From: Typhlomys cinereus
Lineage: Eukaryota; Chordata; Mammalia; Rodentia; Platacanthomyidae
DNA: 64,000 nt
Reading direction: 5' to 3'
Assembly (NCBI GenBank): GCA_023101885.1
Contig: JALPQD010000406.1
Coordinates: 434,001 to 498,000 of the forward strand
Position numbers and translations under genes: made by a program. The notes below the pieces were generated by a model that was given only the letters and a program-made list of their open reading frames with translations, was not told where the DNA came from and ran no database searches. Of the stretch, positions 47,361-57,599 are shown in pieces. Each line of letters opens with the position of its first letter. The first letter of the stretch is position 1.

Positions 47361-50300
47361 TCTGAAAGAAATGGACCTTACAGATCTCTATCGAACTTTT
47401 CACCCACGCACCAAAGAATACACATTTTTCTCAGCAGCACATGGAACTTTCTCCAAAATAGATCACATATTGGGCCACAAAATGAATCTACACATATACA
47501 AGAAAGTTGAAATTCTAACCTGTGCCCTATCAGACCACCACGGCCTAAAACTGGACATCCACAACACATCAAACAAGAGAAAATACACTAACTCCTGGAA
47601 ACTTAACACTATGATGCTGAATGAGAACTGGATTCAGGAAGAAATTAAAAAGGAAATTCAAGATTTCCTGAAAGTGAATGATAACGAAAATACAACCTAC
47701 CAAAATCTCTGGGACACAATGAAAGCTGTTCTAAGAGGTAAGTTCATAGCTCTTAATGCCTACGTCAAAAAAATGGAAACATCAGAAATAAACAACTTAA
47801 CAATGCAGCTTAAAGCTTTAGAGAAACTAGAGCAATCTGATCCCAAAAGCAGTAGAAGAGAAGAGATTAGCAAAATAAGGGGAGAAATATCTGAAATCCA
47901 GATTAAGAAAACGATAGAAAAAATCAACCAATCAAAAAGCTGGTTCTTTGAAAAAATCAATAAGATTGATACTCCCCTAGCTAAACTAACCAAAAGCAAG
48001 AGAGAGAAAACCCAAATTAACAAAATTAGAAATGAACATGGAAAGAAATCCAGAGAATTATAACATCATATTTCAAAAACTTATACTCTGTGAAGTTTGA
48101 CAACACAAAAGAGATGGATGAATTTCTAAGTAAACACAACTTACCTAAATTGAATCAGGAAGTTGTGAATTATTTAAATAGTCCTATAACATATAAGGAA
48201 ATTGAGGAAGTAATCTCGAATCTTCCCACCAAAAAATGTCCTGGACCAGATGGATTCAGCACAGAGTTCTACCAGACATTTAAGGAGTTAATAACACCAA
48301 TACTCCTTAAACTGTTCCATCAAATAGCAAAGGAAGGAACACTACCAAATTCCTTCTATGAAGCTAATATCATCTTAATCCCAAAACCTAATAAAGATTC
48401 ACTTAAGAAAGAAAACTATAGGCCGATCTCCCTGATGAACACAGACGCAAAGATTCTCAACAAAGTCTTAGCAAATCGGATTCAAAAACATATTAAAAAG
48501 ATCATTCATGGGGACCAAGTAGGCTTCATCCCTGGCACACAAGGTTGGTCCAACATACGCAAATCAATAAATGTAATTCATCATGTAAACCAGTCCAAAG
48601 TCCAAGACCACATGATACTCTCGATATGCAGAAAAAGCTTTTGACAAGATCCAACAGCCTTTTATGATCAAAACGCTAGAGACAGTGGGAAAAAAGGAAC
48701 CTTAATCAATATAATAAAAGCTATATACAACAAGCCCACAGCAAGTATTATGCTCAATGGGGAACAATTGGAATCATTCCCACTTCGATCAGGAACTAGA
48801 CAAGGCTGTCCACTCTCACCACTTCTATTCAATATTGTACTTGAAGTCTTAGCTGAAGCCATAAGACAAGAAAGGGACATAAGAGGGATTCAAATCGGCA
48901 AGGAAGAAGTCAAGCTATCCTTATTTGCAGATGACATGATCTTATACCTGAGTGATCCCAAAAATTCCACCAGGAAGCTCCTGGAACTAATTGAGAAGTT
49001 CAGCAGGGTGGCAGGATACAAAATAAATGTGCAAAAATCAGAGGCCTTCATATATGCCCAGAATGACAGAACTGAAAAAGCCTTGAGAGAAACCATACCA
49101 TTTACTATAACCCCTAAAAAAATGAAATACCTTGGTATAAACCTAACTAAGGAGGTAAAAGACCTTTACAATGAAAACTTTAAAACCCTAAAGAAAGAAA
49201 TTGCAGAAGACACCAGAAGGTGGAAAGACCTCCCTTGTTCGTGGATTGGCAGAGTCAACATCGTAAAAATGACCATCCTACCAAAGGCAATATACAGATT
49301 CAATGCTATACCAATCAAAATCCCAAAGCAATTCTTTAAAGAAGTTGACCAAACAATCTCAAAGTTCATATGGAGGCACAAAAGACCCAGGATAGCAAAA
49401 ACAATCCTGAGTAACAAAAACACAGCTGGAGGTATTACCATACCAAACCGAAGTCTATACTACAAATCCATAGTTATAAAGACAGCCTGGTACTGGCTCC
49501 AAAATAGACACACAGATCAATTGATAAGGATTGAAGACCCAGATATAAGCCCACAAAGTTACAGCCATTTGGTCTTTGACAAAGGGGCCCAAAGAATCCA
49601 GTGCAAAAAGAACAGCATCTTCAACAAATGGTGCTGGCAAAACTGGATCTCCACATGCAGAAGATTAAAGCTGGACCCATACTTGTCACCATGTATAAGA
49701 CTTAACTCCAAATGGATCAAGGACCTTAATATCAGGCCAGAGACTTTAAAAACCATAGTTGAAAGGATAGGGAACTCCCTCGAGCTGATTGGGCTAGGCC
49801 AACACTTCCTAAAAAGACATCCAATGCCACAGTCACTGCTACCAACTCTCAACAGTTGGGATCTTGTGAAATTAAAGAGCTTCTGTTCAGATAAAGAGAT
49901 TGTCACACGAGCTCAAAGGCAACCCACAGAATGGGAGAAAATCTTCACTAACCACATATCTGACAGAGCTCTACTGTCCAGAGTGCACAAAGAACTTAGA
50001 AAACTAAACTCCAAGGGATGCACTGGCCCAATTAAAACATGGGCCCTGGAACTTCAAAGAAACTTTACCAGGGATGAAATTAAAATGTCTAACAAATATC
50101 TTTAAAAATGCTCCACTTCCTTCGCCATCAAAACTTCCCTGAGATATCATCTCACCCCGGTCAGGATGGCAAAAATCACAATACAAACAACGACAAATGC
50201 TGGAGAGGATGTGGAGAGAGGGGAACTCTCCTACATTGTTGGTGGCAATGCAGGCTCATACAGCCACTCTGGCAAGCCGTCTGGAGATTCTTAAAGAAAT

Positions 50301-50635
50301 TAAAGATTGAAATGCCATATGACCCTGCTATCCCACTTTTGGGAATAACCCCCCATGCAGCAGAGGTTCGCCTCGATAGCACAAGCTCGACCATGTTCAT
50401 AGCAGCACTGTTTACAATAGCAAAGTCATGGAATCAACCTAAATGTCCAACAGTTGAGGAGTGGATAAGGAAACAGTGGTACATCTATACAATGGAGTAC
50501 TACTCAGCCATCAAAAATGATGAATTACTGGAGTTTGCTGGGAAATGGATGTCATTAGAAACAATTATATTAAGTGAAGTATCCCAAACCCAGAAAATTA
50601 AGTGCCGTATGTACTCCGTAATAGGTGGCTCCTAG
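47361..50635 (+). pseudogene. LINE-1 ORF2 (EN C-half, RT, Cys-rich) pseudogene
   Basis: ORF2 would supply endonuclease and reverse transcriptase for target-primed insertion. Visible: SDHHGL (endonuclease His motif, about 47,530), [20 protein letters not shown] (RT, about 48,420), GFIPGTQGW (about 48,522), FADDM (RT catalytic Asp pair, 48,924-48,935), and the C-terminal knuckle CWRGC...HCWWQC (50,198-50,251), ending at the stop 50,633-50,635. Breaks: a 19-bp loss near 48,047 relative to the second copy gives a stop at 48,061; a small deletion near 48,620 gives a stop after KSF; an in-frame stop at 50,103. No functional protein is possible. Confidence 0.9.
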
Positions 50636-51611
50636 TACCAAACTCACCTAGCCCACATTGAGACACTCAAAAGTAAACCTATGTAACACAGTAATTGCAA
50701 GGAATATGAACAAGAGAGATGGGGTAGGCGGGCCACACCAGAAACAAGGAGAGAGGGGACCATGTTACAGCAGAGAAAATAGGCCTCCATCAAGGTCTGC
50801 AAGTAAATAATGAGAAACCTGGTTAAGTTTACAGACGTTCTTTCCTGATCTCACCAGAAGGGGAGGGCATATAGTCTAGCAGATAAAAAGTAATCATTTT
50901 GCAAATGAGTGATGGACCCCTCCCTCACTGAGGTTTCCTACTTTTATTACATCTACCCTTGAATGTGCTATTATAACAAGACTCCAGTTTAACAGCTTTT
51001 TGTCTCTGGCCAGGAGGTGACATACAATGCCCAGCAGGATGGAGTGAAGGGCATTGCAGGAGCAGCAAAACTGCAAAAGAAAATCAACAAACCACAATCC
51101 AGAACTTCAGAGACTATATCAATCACATAGAACTAGGCCATCCTAATCTCTCCCCATCCTGGAGCTCAGGGACATTTGCGGAAGAGGGGGCGGTAAGATT
51201 GTAAGAGCAAAAGGATGGGAGGAGCAACGATTTGCAAGATTTTCAACAATAGTTGGGGCCAAAGCAATCATAATGGGACTTTGCATGCCCTGCACAATGT
51301 CCAGCTCACTGTTGCCCTCATAAAGTCTAGCATCTGTTAAGGGCACCGAGACCCCTGGAGGCAAGGGATTGACAGCCATAGTAGTGATCTTATGCTTAAG
51401 GGGAACAACAGAAAGGGCTTATGGAAATGCCACTGGGTCCTTATATGTCATCGGAGAGGAGGATCCAGTGGAGAGTTAGGCTTACACAATAAAGGACTCT
51501 CTGGGAATTTGGGGGGAGGCACTGGGGGATGGGGAGGGGGAGGAGGGGGTTCGGGAGGAGGAGGAGGGGGGAGAGAGGGAACTGGTAAAAAAATTTTTAA
51601 ATGTATAATTA
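50636..51611 (+). other. L1 3'UTR with G-rich purine tract
   Basis: Non-coding end of the younger L1. The tract at about 51,508-51,573 is almost pure purine with many runs of three or more G, a conserved property of mammalian L1 3'UTRs and a potential G-quadruplex. The matching tract in the older copy is at 57,268-57,370, and reversed ones lie in each minus-strand L1. Confidence 0.8.
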
Positions 51612-51928
51612 AATCTTTAATAAAAAAAAAGATTCCAGAATATTGGGCTGGGGCGAGAGATGGATGTTCGGAAGGTTTAAATGGAATTTTGAGGGCTGGT
51701 GGAACATAAAATGACAAAAGGGAGCCAGGAAATCATAAAACAAATGATCAAGACAAAGAAAAACAGCTGGCCATTAATTCTGAAGAGAAATGGAGAAAAG
51801 TAAATCGGGAACAATAGTTACAGCTCCAGCAATGTTCTACAGGGATATACCTAAAGTGCTTAGACAAATGATCTTGAATGTAATGATAAGGAATTCAATG
51901 GAAGACCTTAGAACACAATGAGAATTGG

Positions 51929-52028
51929 GCTGGTAGCTAATTCTTGAAATTGCAGTAAACTATGTCCAAACGCAATGTGCTGGTAGCTAATTCTTGAAAT
52001 TGCAGTAAACTATGTCCAAACGCAATGT
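51929..52028. repeat. Exact 50-bp tandem duplication
   Basis: The unit starting GCTGGTAGCTAATTCTTGAA and ending CAAACGCAATGT occurs at 51,929-51,978 and again at 51,979-52,028 without a mismatch. Identity implies a recent event, or an assembly artefact. Confidence 0.92.
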
Positions 52029-52089
52029 ATCTAGTGGAAAAAAAGAGAGTACATAGCTCTGAGGAGGAAGTTTGGTTCTGAGGTCGAAG

Positions 52090-52325
52090 ACTGTATGTGC
52101 TTGAAACCATGAATTTGAAAGGTAGATCCAGGGCAGTGGGGATTTATGAGCATTCCTTGAACCCGGCTGATTCCTTGTTCCTCTGTCTGGTGGAGTCAAT
52201 GAACTCCAGACTCCAGGAGGAACCCTTTCTTCCAAAATAAAGTGAAAGTGATGGAAGAGGACACCTTGATGTAAGCCTCTGTTCTCCACATATGCACCTG
52301 CATGCACGCATGCGTGCGCACGGCG

Positions 52326-52364
<39 letters not shown>

Positions 52365-52372
52365 CTACTTTT
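52090..52372 (+). mobile_element. B4/RSINE-like SINE relic
   Basis: The right half resembles a rodent B4-type tail: AAAATAAAGTGAAAGTGATG, GAGGACACCTTGATGTAAGC, CTCTGTTCTCCACATATGC, then a GC/AC repeat. The left half is too diverged to place its head. Confidence 0.5.
52283..52364. repeat. Alternating purine-pyrimidine tract (GC/AC)n
   Basis: ATGCACGCATGCGTGCGCAC, then GGCGCGCGCGCGC, then about 14 AC units. Such tracts can adopt left-handed DNA under supercoiling. Microsatellite, probably the tail of the SINE to its left. Confidence 0.85.
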
Positions 52373-53147
52373 AAAAAGGCAAAAATAGCACCCTAAGAAC
52401 TAGTTCTGACACCAAGGAAGCTGTTCTGGATGCGGAAGTGGAAGGAATCATGAAAGAATGCTACCCTGCTCTCCTCTGTTTCAGAGCATGAGACATGCTA
52501 AGGAAGCAGGTTTGGAACTTGGGGAAAGATGGAAATGGTCCCTCAATCAGAGACTCTATGCAGTGGGCTGACCATGGGAGGAGATGCCAACATCAAAGCC
52601 CTCTCCATGAGAAGCAAGCAGACCTCTCTGATGAATCTAGACTTAATAGTCCTGGATCGAAGATGGGGCTCTAACCAAGGATACCTCTGAAGGAGCAGAA
52701 ATTACTGAGAAACATTAGAGCTAGTACTGGGATTTATGTAAACTTCTGGGCACAACGAACAGGACAGAATCAGAAGGGAGAAGTTCTTCAAAGCATCGCT
52801 GGCTGTGGATGAGGGCACAGAGGCTGCCCCAGCTCTTCTCCTGTTATTTCTGTGAAGCTGAATGAAAGGCGTGAGACTCAAAGGAAGGACCAAAGACCAA
52901 TGCGATGGAGTGGCAGCGAACTGAGAAGGGGTTAAGAGCTGCTTCCACCTCGCTTTTGACTTTGAGAACTTGACGCATCTACTTTCTGACTTCTGGTTTC
53001 CCAGTTGAGCAGGAAAAAAACACGGCTTGTCAAACATTCACGCACTTTCCTGCTTTTCCCATTGTCTACTTTGTGTGTACATATTCTAACGCCTTAAACC
53101 CGTCAAAGATGTGGGTTAATAAATAATGGTGAGTTCACCAGGCTATT

Positions 53148-53160
53148 AAAAAAAAAAAAA
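53148..53160 (+). other. 13-A tail at the junction with the resumed L1
   Basis: A pure A-run that follows AATAAA by 24 bases and is directly followed by L1 ORF2 sequence starting GAAATGGACC. It marks the 3' end of an inserted cDNA. Confidence 0.75.
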
Positions 53161-56100
53161 GAAATGGACCTTATAGATCTCTATCGAAATTTTCATCCAT
53201 GCACCAAAGAATACACATTTTTCTCAGCAGCACACGGAACTTTCTCCAAAATAGGCCACATATTGGACCACATGTCAAAACTCCACATATACAGGAAAGT
53301 TGAAATTCTAGCCTGTACCCTATCAGATCACCATGGTCTAAAGCTTGACATCCACAGCAGAGCAAACAATAGAAAATTCACTAATTCCTGGAAAGTAAAC
53401 ACTACGATGCTGAATGAGAATTGTATTCAGGAAGAAATTACAAAGGATATTCAAGATTTTCTGAAAGTGAATGATAATGAAAATACAACTTATCAAATCT
53501 TTAGGACAAAATGAAAGGTGTCCTAAGAGGTAAGTTAATAACTCTTAATGCCTACATCAAAAAAATAGAAACATCACAAGTAAATATCTTAACAATGCAG
53601 CTTAAAGCTTTAGAAAGCTTTTCCCAAAAGCAGTAGAAGAGAGGAGATCAGCAAAATCAGATGGAAAATATCCACAATTGAGATAAAGAAAATGATGCAG
53701 AGAATCAACAAGTTAAAATGCTGGTTCTTTGAAAAAATAAATAAGATGGATACACCCTTAGCTACATTAACCAAAAGCAAGAGAGGGAAAACACAAATTG
53801 ACAAAATTAGAAATGAAAATGGAGTTCCCACTACTGATACCCAAGAAATTCAGAGAATTATAACGTCATAGTTCAAAAACTTATACTCCGTGAAATTTGA
53901 CAACACTGAGAAATGGATGAATTCCTAAGTAAGCACAACTTACCTAAATTGAATCAAGAAGTTTTGAATTATTAAATAGTACTATAACATATTAGGAAAT
54001 CTATGAAGTAATCTCAAATCTTCCCAACAAAAAATGTCCTGGACCAGAAGGATTCAGCACAGAGTTCTACCAGACATTTAAGGAGCTAATAACACCAATA
54101 CTCCTTAAACTGTTCCACCAAATAGCAAAGGAAGGAACACTACCAAATTCCTTCTATGAAGCTAATATCATATTAATCCTACAACCTAATAAAGATATGC
54201 TTAAAAAAGAAAACAATAGGCCAATCTCTTTGATGAACACAGATGCAAAGATTCTCAACAAAGTCTTAGCAAATCCGATTCAAAAACATATCAAAAAGAT
54301 CATTCACTGGGATCAAGTAGGGTTTATCCCAGGCACACAAGGTTGGTTCAACATATGCAAATCAATAAATGTAATTCACCATATAATCCTGTCCAAAATG
54401 CAAGACCACATGATACTGTGGATAGATGCAGAAAAAAGCTTTTGAGAAAATCCAACAGCCCTTTATGATCAAAACCCTAGAGAAGATTGGAATGGAAGGA
54501 ACCTTTATCAATATAAAAAAGTGGTATAAAACAAGCCTTCAGCAAGGATTATACTCAATGGGGAAAAACTTGAAGCATTCCCACTTCAATCAGGAACTAG
54601 ACAAGGCTGTCCACTCTCACAACTTCCATTCAATATTATACTTGAAGACTTAGCTGAGGCCATAAGACAAGAAAGGGACATAAAAGGGATTCAAATCAGC
54701 AAGGAAGGAGTCAAATTATCTCTATTTGCAGATGACATGATCTTATACCTGAGTGATTCCAAAAATTCCATCAGGAAACTCCTGGAATTAATACAGAAGT
54801 TGAGCAGGATGGCAGAATACAAAATAAATGTACAAAAATCAGTGGCCTTCCTATATGCCCAGAATGAAAGAAGTGAAAAAGCCCTGAGAGAAACAATTCC
54901 ATTTACTATAGCCCCTAAAAAAAATGAAATACCTTGGTATAAACCTATCCAAGGAAGTAAGAGACCTTTACAATGAAAACTTTAAAAGCCTCAAGAAAAA
55001 AAATTGCAGAAGACACCAGAAGGTAGAAAGATCTCCCATCTTCCTGGATTGGCAGAATCAACATCATAAAAATAGCCATCCTACCAAAGGGAATATACAA
55101 ATTTAATGCTATACCAATTAAAATCCCAAAGCAATTCTTTAAAGAAGTTGACCAAACAATCTCAAAATTCATATGGAGGCACAAAAGACCCAGGATAGCA
55201 AAAACAATCCTGAGTAACAAAAACACAGCTGGAGGTATCACCATACCAAAGCGTAGTCTATACTACAAATCCATAGTTGTACAAACAGCCTGGTACTGGC
55301 TCCAAAATAGACACACAGATCAATGGATAAGGGTTGAAGATCCAGACATAAGCCCTCATCACTACAGCCATTTGATCTTTGATAAAGAGGCCCAAAGAAT
55401 CCAATGGAAAAAGAACAGCATCTTCAACAAATGGTGCTGGCAAAACTGGATCTCGACATGCAGAAGATTAAAACTGGACCCGTACCTGTCACTATGTACA
55501 AGACTTAATTCCAAATGGATCAGTGACCTTGATATAAGGCCAGAGAGTATAAAAACTATAGTTGAAAGGGTTGGCAACTCCCTCGAGCTGATTGGGCTAG
55601 GCCAACAGTTCCTAAACAGACATCCAATAGCACAGTCACTACAACCAACACTCAACAGATGGGATCTTAAGAAATAAAAGAGCTTCTGTTCAGATGAAGA
55701 GATTGTAACTTGAGCACAAAGGCAACCCTAGAATGGAAGAAAATCTTCACCAACCACATATCTGATAGAGCTCTATTATCCAGAATGCACAAAGAACTTA
55801 GAAAACTAAATATCAAGGAAACAAATGGGCCAATTAAAAAATGGGCCTTGGAACTTAAAAGAAGCTTAAATGTCTAACAAATATCTTAAAAAAATGTTTC
55901 ACATCCTTAGTCATCAGGGAAATGCAAATCAAAACCTCCCTGAGATATCATCTCTCCCCAGTCAGGATATCAAAAATCCACAATACAACAAAACCAAATG
56001 CTGGAGAGGATGTGGCGAGAGGGGAAATCTCCTACATTGCTGGTGGTAATTCAGGTTCATACAACCACTTTGGCGAGCCATCTGGCGATTTTTAACGAAG

Positions 56101-57417
56101 TTAAAAATTGAAATGCCATATGACCCAGCTATTCCACTTTTGGGAATAACCCCCCATTAAGCAAAAATTCACCTCAATAGCACAAGCATGACCATATTCA
56201 TAGCAGCACTATTTAAAATAGCAAAGTCATGGAATCAACCCAAATGTCCAACAGTTGATGAGTAGATAAGGATAATGTGGTACATTTATGAAATGGAATA
56301 CTACTCAGCCATCAAAAATGATGAATTAATGAAATACGCCAGGAAATGGATGAAATTAGAAACATTTATATCAAGTGAAGAATTCCAGACATAGAAAATT
56401 AAGCACCATATGTATTAATAGGTGGATCCTAGTATCAAACCAATTAGAGACACACTCAAAAATAAATTTCTGGAACATATACAGTAATTTCAAAGATTAT
56501 AAACAGGAGGGAAAGGAAAGGAGGATCCCATCAGAAACAAGGAGAGAGGGTATCATGTTACAGCAGAGAAAACAGGTCACCATCAAGGACTACAAGTAAG
56601 TAATGAGACACCTGGTTAAGTTCACAGACTTTTCTTCTTGATCATTTGCAACTGATGGGGTATGATCTCACCAGACAGAGAGAGCATATAGTCTGGCAGA
56701 TAGAAAGTAATCATTTTGCAAAAGGGAAACCACCCCACCCTCTCACTACGGTCTCCTACTTTTATTCCATCTACCTTTGAATATACTCTTATAATAAGAC
56801 TCTAACTTAGGAGCTTTTTATCTCTGGCCAGGGGATGACATCCAATACCCATCAGGAAGGAGCCAAGGGCATTGCAGGAGCAGCAAAACTGAAAAAAAAT
56901 CAACAAACCATAATTCAGAACATCAGAGACTCTATATCAACCACCTGGAATCAGGCCTGCCTAATCTCTCCCCACAAGGATGGGAGGAGTAATGATATGC
57001 AAGATATTCCACCCAAGTTAGGGCTGAAGCAATCATAATAGGACTCTGAATGACCTGCACAATGACCAACACGTTATTGACCCTCACAGTCTAGCATGGA
57101 TTAAAGGCACTAGGATCCTTAGAAGCTAGGGATTAACAGCCACAATAGCATTCCTATACTTAAGGGGAACACAAGAAAGAGTTCTAGGAAATGCTACTGA
57201 GTCCTTACACCTCATCAGAGAGGAGGACCCAGAGGAAAGTTTGACATGTACATTAAAGGATGCTCCAGGGATGGGGGAGGAGGCACTGGGAGATAGGGAA
57301 GGAGGGGGAAAGGAAGGGGAAAAGGGTGGAGAGAGCAAGGAGGTCCAGGGAGAGGTGGAGGGAAGGAGGGACCGGTGTACCTATTAAGTTTGTATGAGCG
57401 GAAATAAATAAAAAAAA
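53161..57417 (+). mobile_element. Old L1, distal part (ORF2 from mid-EN to 3' end)
   Basis: Homologous throughout to 47,361-51,590 but with more frameshifts and stops. It ends with the canonical family terminus: GGACCGGTGTACCTATTAAG, TTTGTATGAGCGGAAATAAA and an A-rich tail. The outer direct repeat pairs this end with the 5'UTR at 44,780, so I assign it to the old host L1. A simple alternative is an independent 5'-truncated insertion. Confidence 0.75.
53164..56393 (+). pseudogene. LINE-1 ORF2 pseudogene, heavily disrupted
   Basis: Mid-endonuclease through RT to the C-terminus, spread over many short frames (116, 82, 75, 79, 101 codons and smaller). Visible: [10 protein letters not shown] and SDHHGL (53,220-53,345), IPGTQGW (54,330), FADDM (54,725-54,739), and near 55,995 the DNA matching the Cys-rich knuckle. 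Compared with the copy at 47.4-50.6 kb it retains the 19-bp stretch missing there near 48,047. Disruptions are at least twice as dense, indicating greater age. Confidence 0.88.
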
Positions 57418-57599
57418 GAAAACGATAAGAAGATAGTTAATATGTGTTGCTATGATTTCTAAAACAACTGGGCTAGACATATAAGCAAGAAAATAAATTA
57501 GATGATGCATAATTAGGGTATCTTAAATTATAAACCTTCATTTCTGTTCATTTATTTTTCTTCAGAGACTAAAATTACAAATATAACTATCATATCAGA

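Larger units (their letters stand above)
47361..51630 (+). mobile_element. Younger L1, 5'-truncated, lacking the usual 3' terminus
   Basis: ORF2 from mid-endonuclease to its stop, then 3'UTR. Large open blocks (265, 184, 451 and 175 codons) are separated by only a few indels, unlike the neighbouring copy. The 3'UTR purine tract (51,500-51,575) runs into GAACTGGTAAAAAAATTTTT and then AATAAAAAAAAA. The family's last about 35 bases, seen at 57,371-57,405 (GTACCTATTAAGTTTGTATG), are absent. The left border is a model: it is the point where the old L1 resumes after 53,160. Confidence 0.6.
51631..53147 (+). other. Non-L1 segment between two L1s, candidate 3' transduction
   Basis: About 1.5 kb with no homology by eye to L1 or to other DNA of the window. 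It is less AT-rich than average. It ends with AATAAA (53,118-53,123), 24 bases before a 13-A run, as expected of a polyadenylated RNA end. It contains a 50-bp exact tandem duplication and a B4/RSINE-like SINE, so it looks like transcribed genomic DNA rather than a spliced mRNA copy. The best explanation is read-through from the preceding L1. A separate retrocopy remains possible. Confidence 0.5.
44767..57432 (+). mobile_element. Composite L1 locus: young L1 nested in an old full-length L1
   Basis: The outer short repeats GAAATGATAAGAA (44,767-44,779) and GAAAACGATAAGAA (57,418-57,431) differ by one A and one C/T change in a CpG context. They frame a 5'UTR at the left and an L1 3' terminus with A-rich tail at the right. 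The base before the left copy fits an L1 endonuclease cut (TT then GAAA). I infer one old insertion from 44,780 to 57,417, later invaded in ORF2 by a second L1 and the DNA behind it (about 47,361-53,160). Confidence 0.65.

Noticed and set aside
48750..50105. 451-codon reverse-transcriptase frame as a possible functional gene
   Set aside because: It is an internal part of L1 ORF2 with frameshifts before it and a stop after it; there is no sign of domestication.
52702..53037. 111-codon minus-strand frame in the segment between the L1s, as an exon of a retrocopied gene
   Set aside because: The strand is opposite to the A-tail, so it cannot be the coding strand of the inserted RNA, and no domain is recognisable.
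51631..53160. Processed pseudogene of a spliced mRNA
   Set aside because: Kept only as an alternative: the segment contains a SINE and a GC/AC microsatellite and no sense ORF, which fits transduced genomic DNA better.
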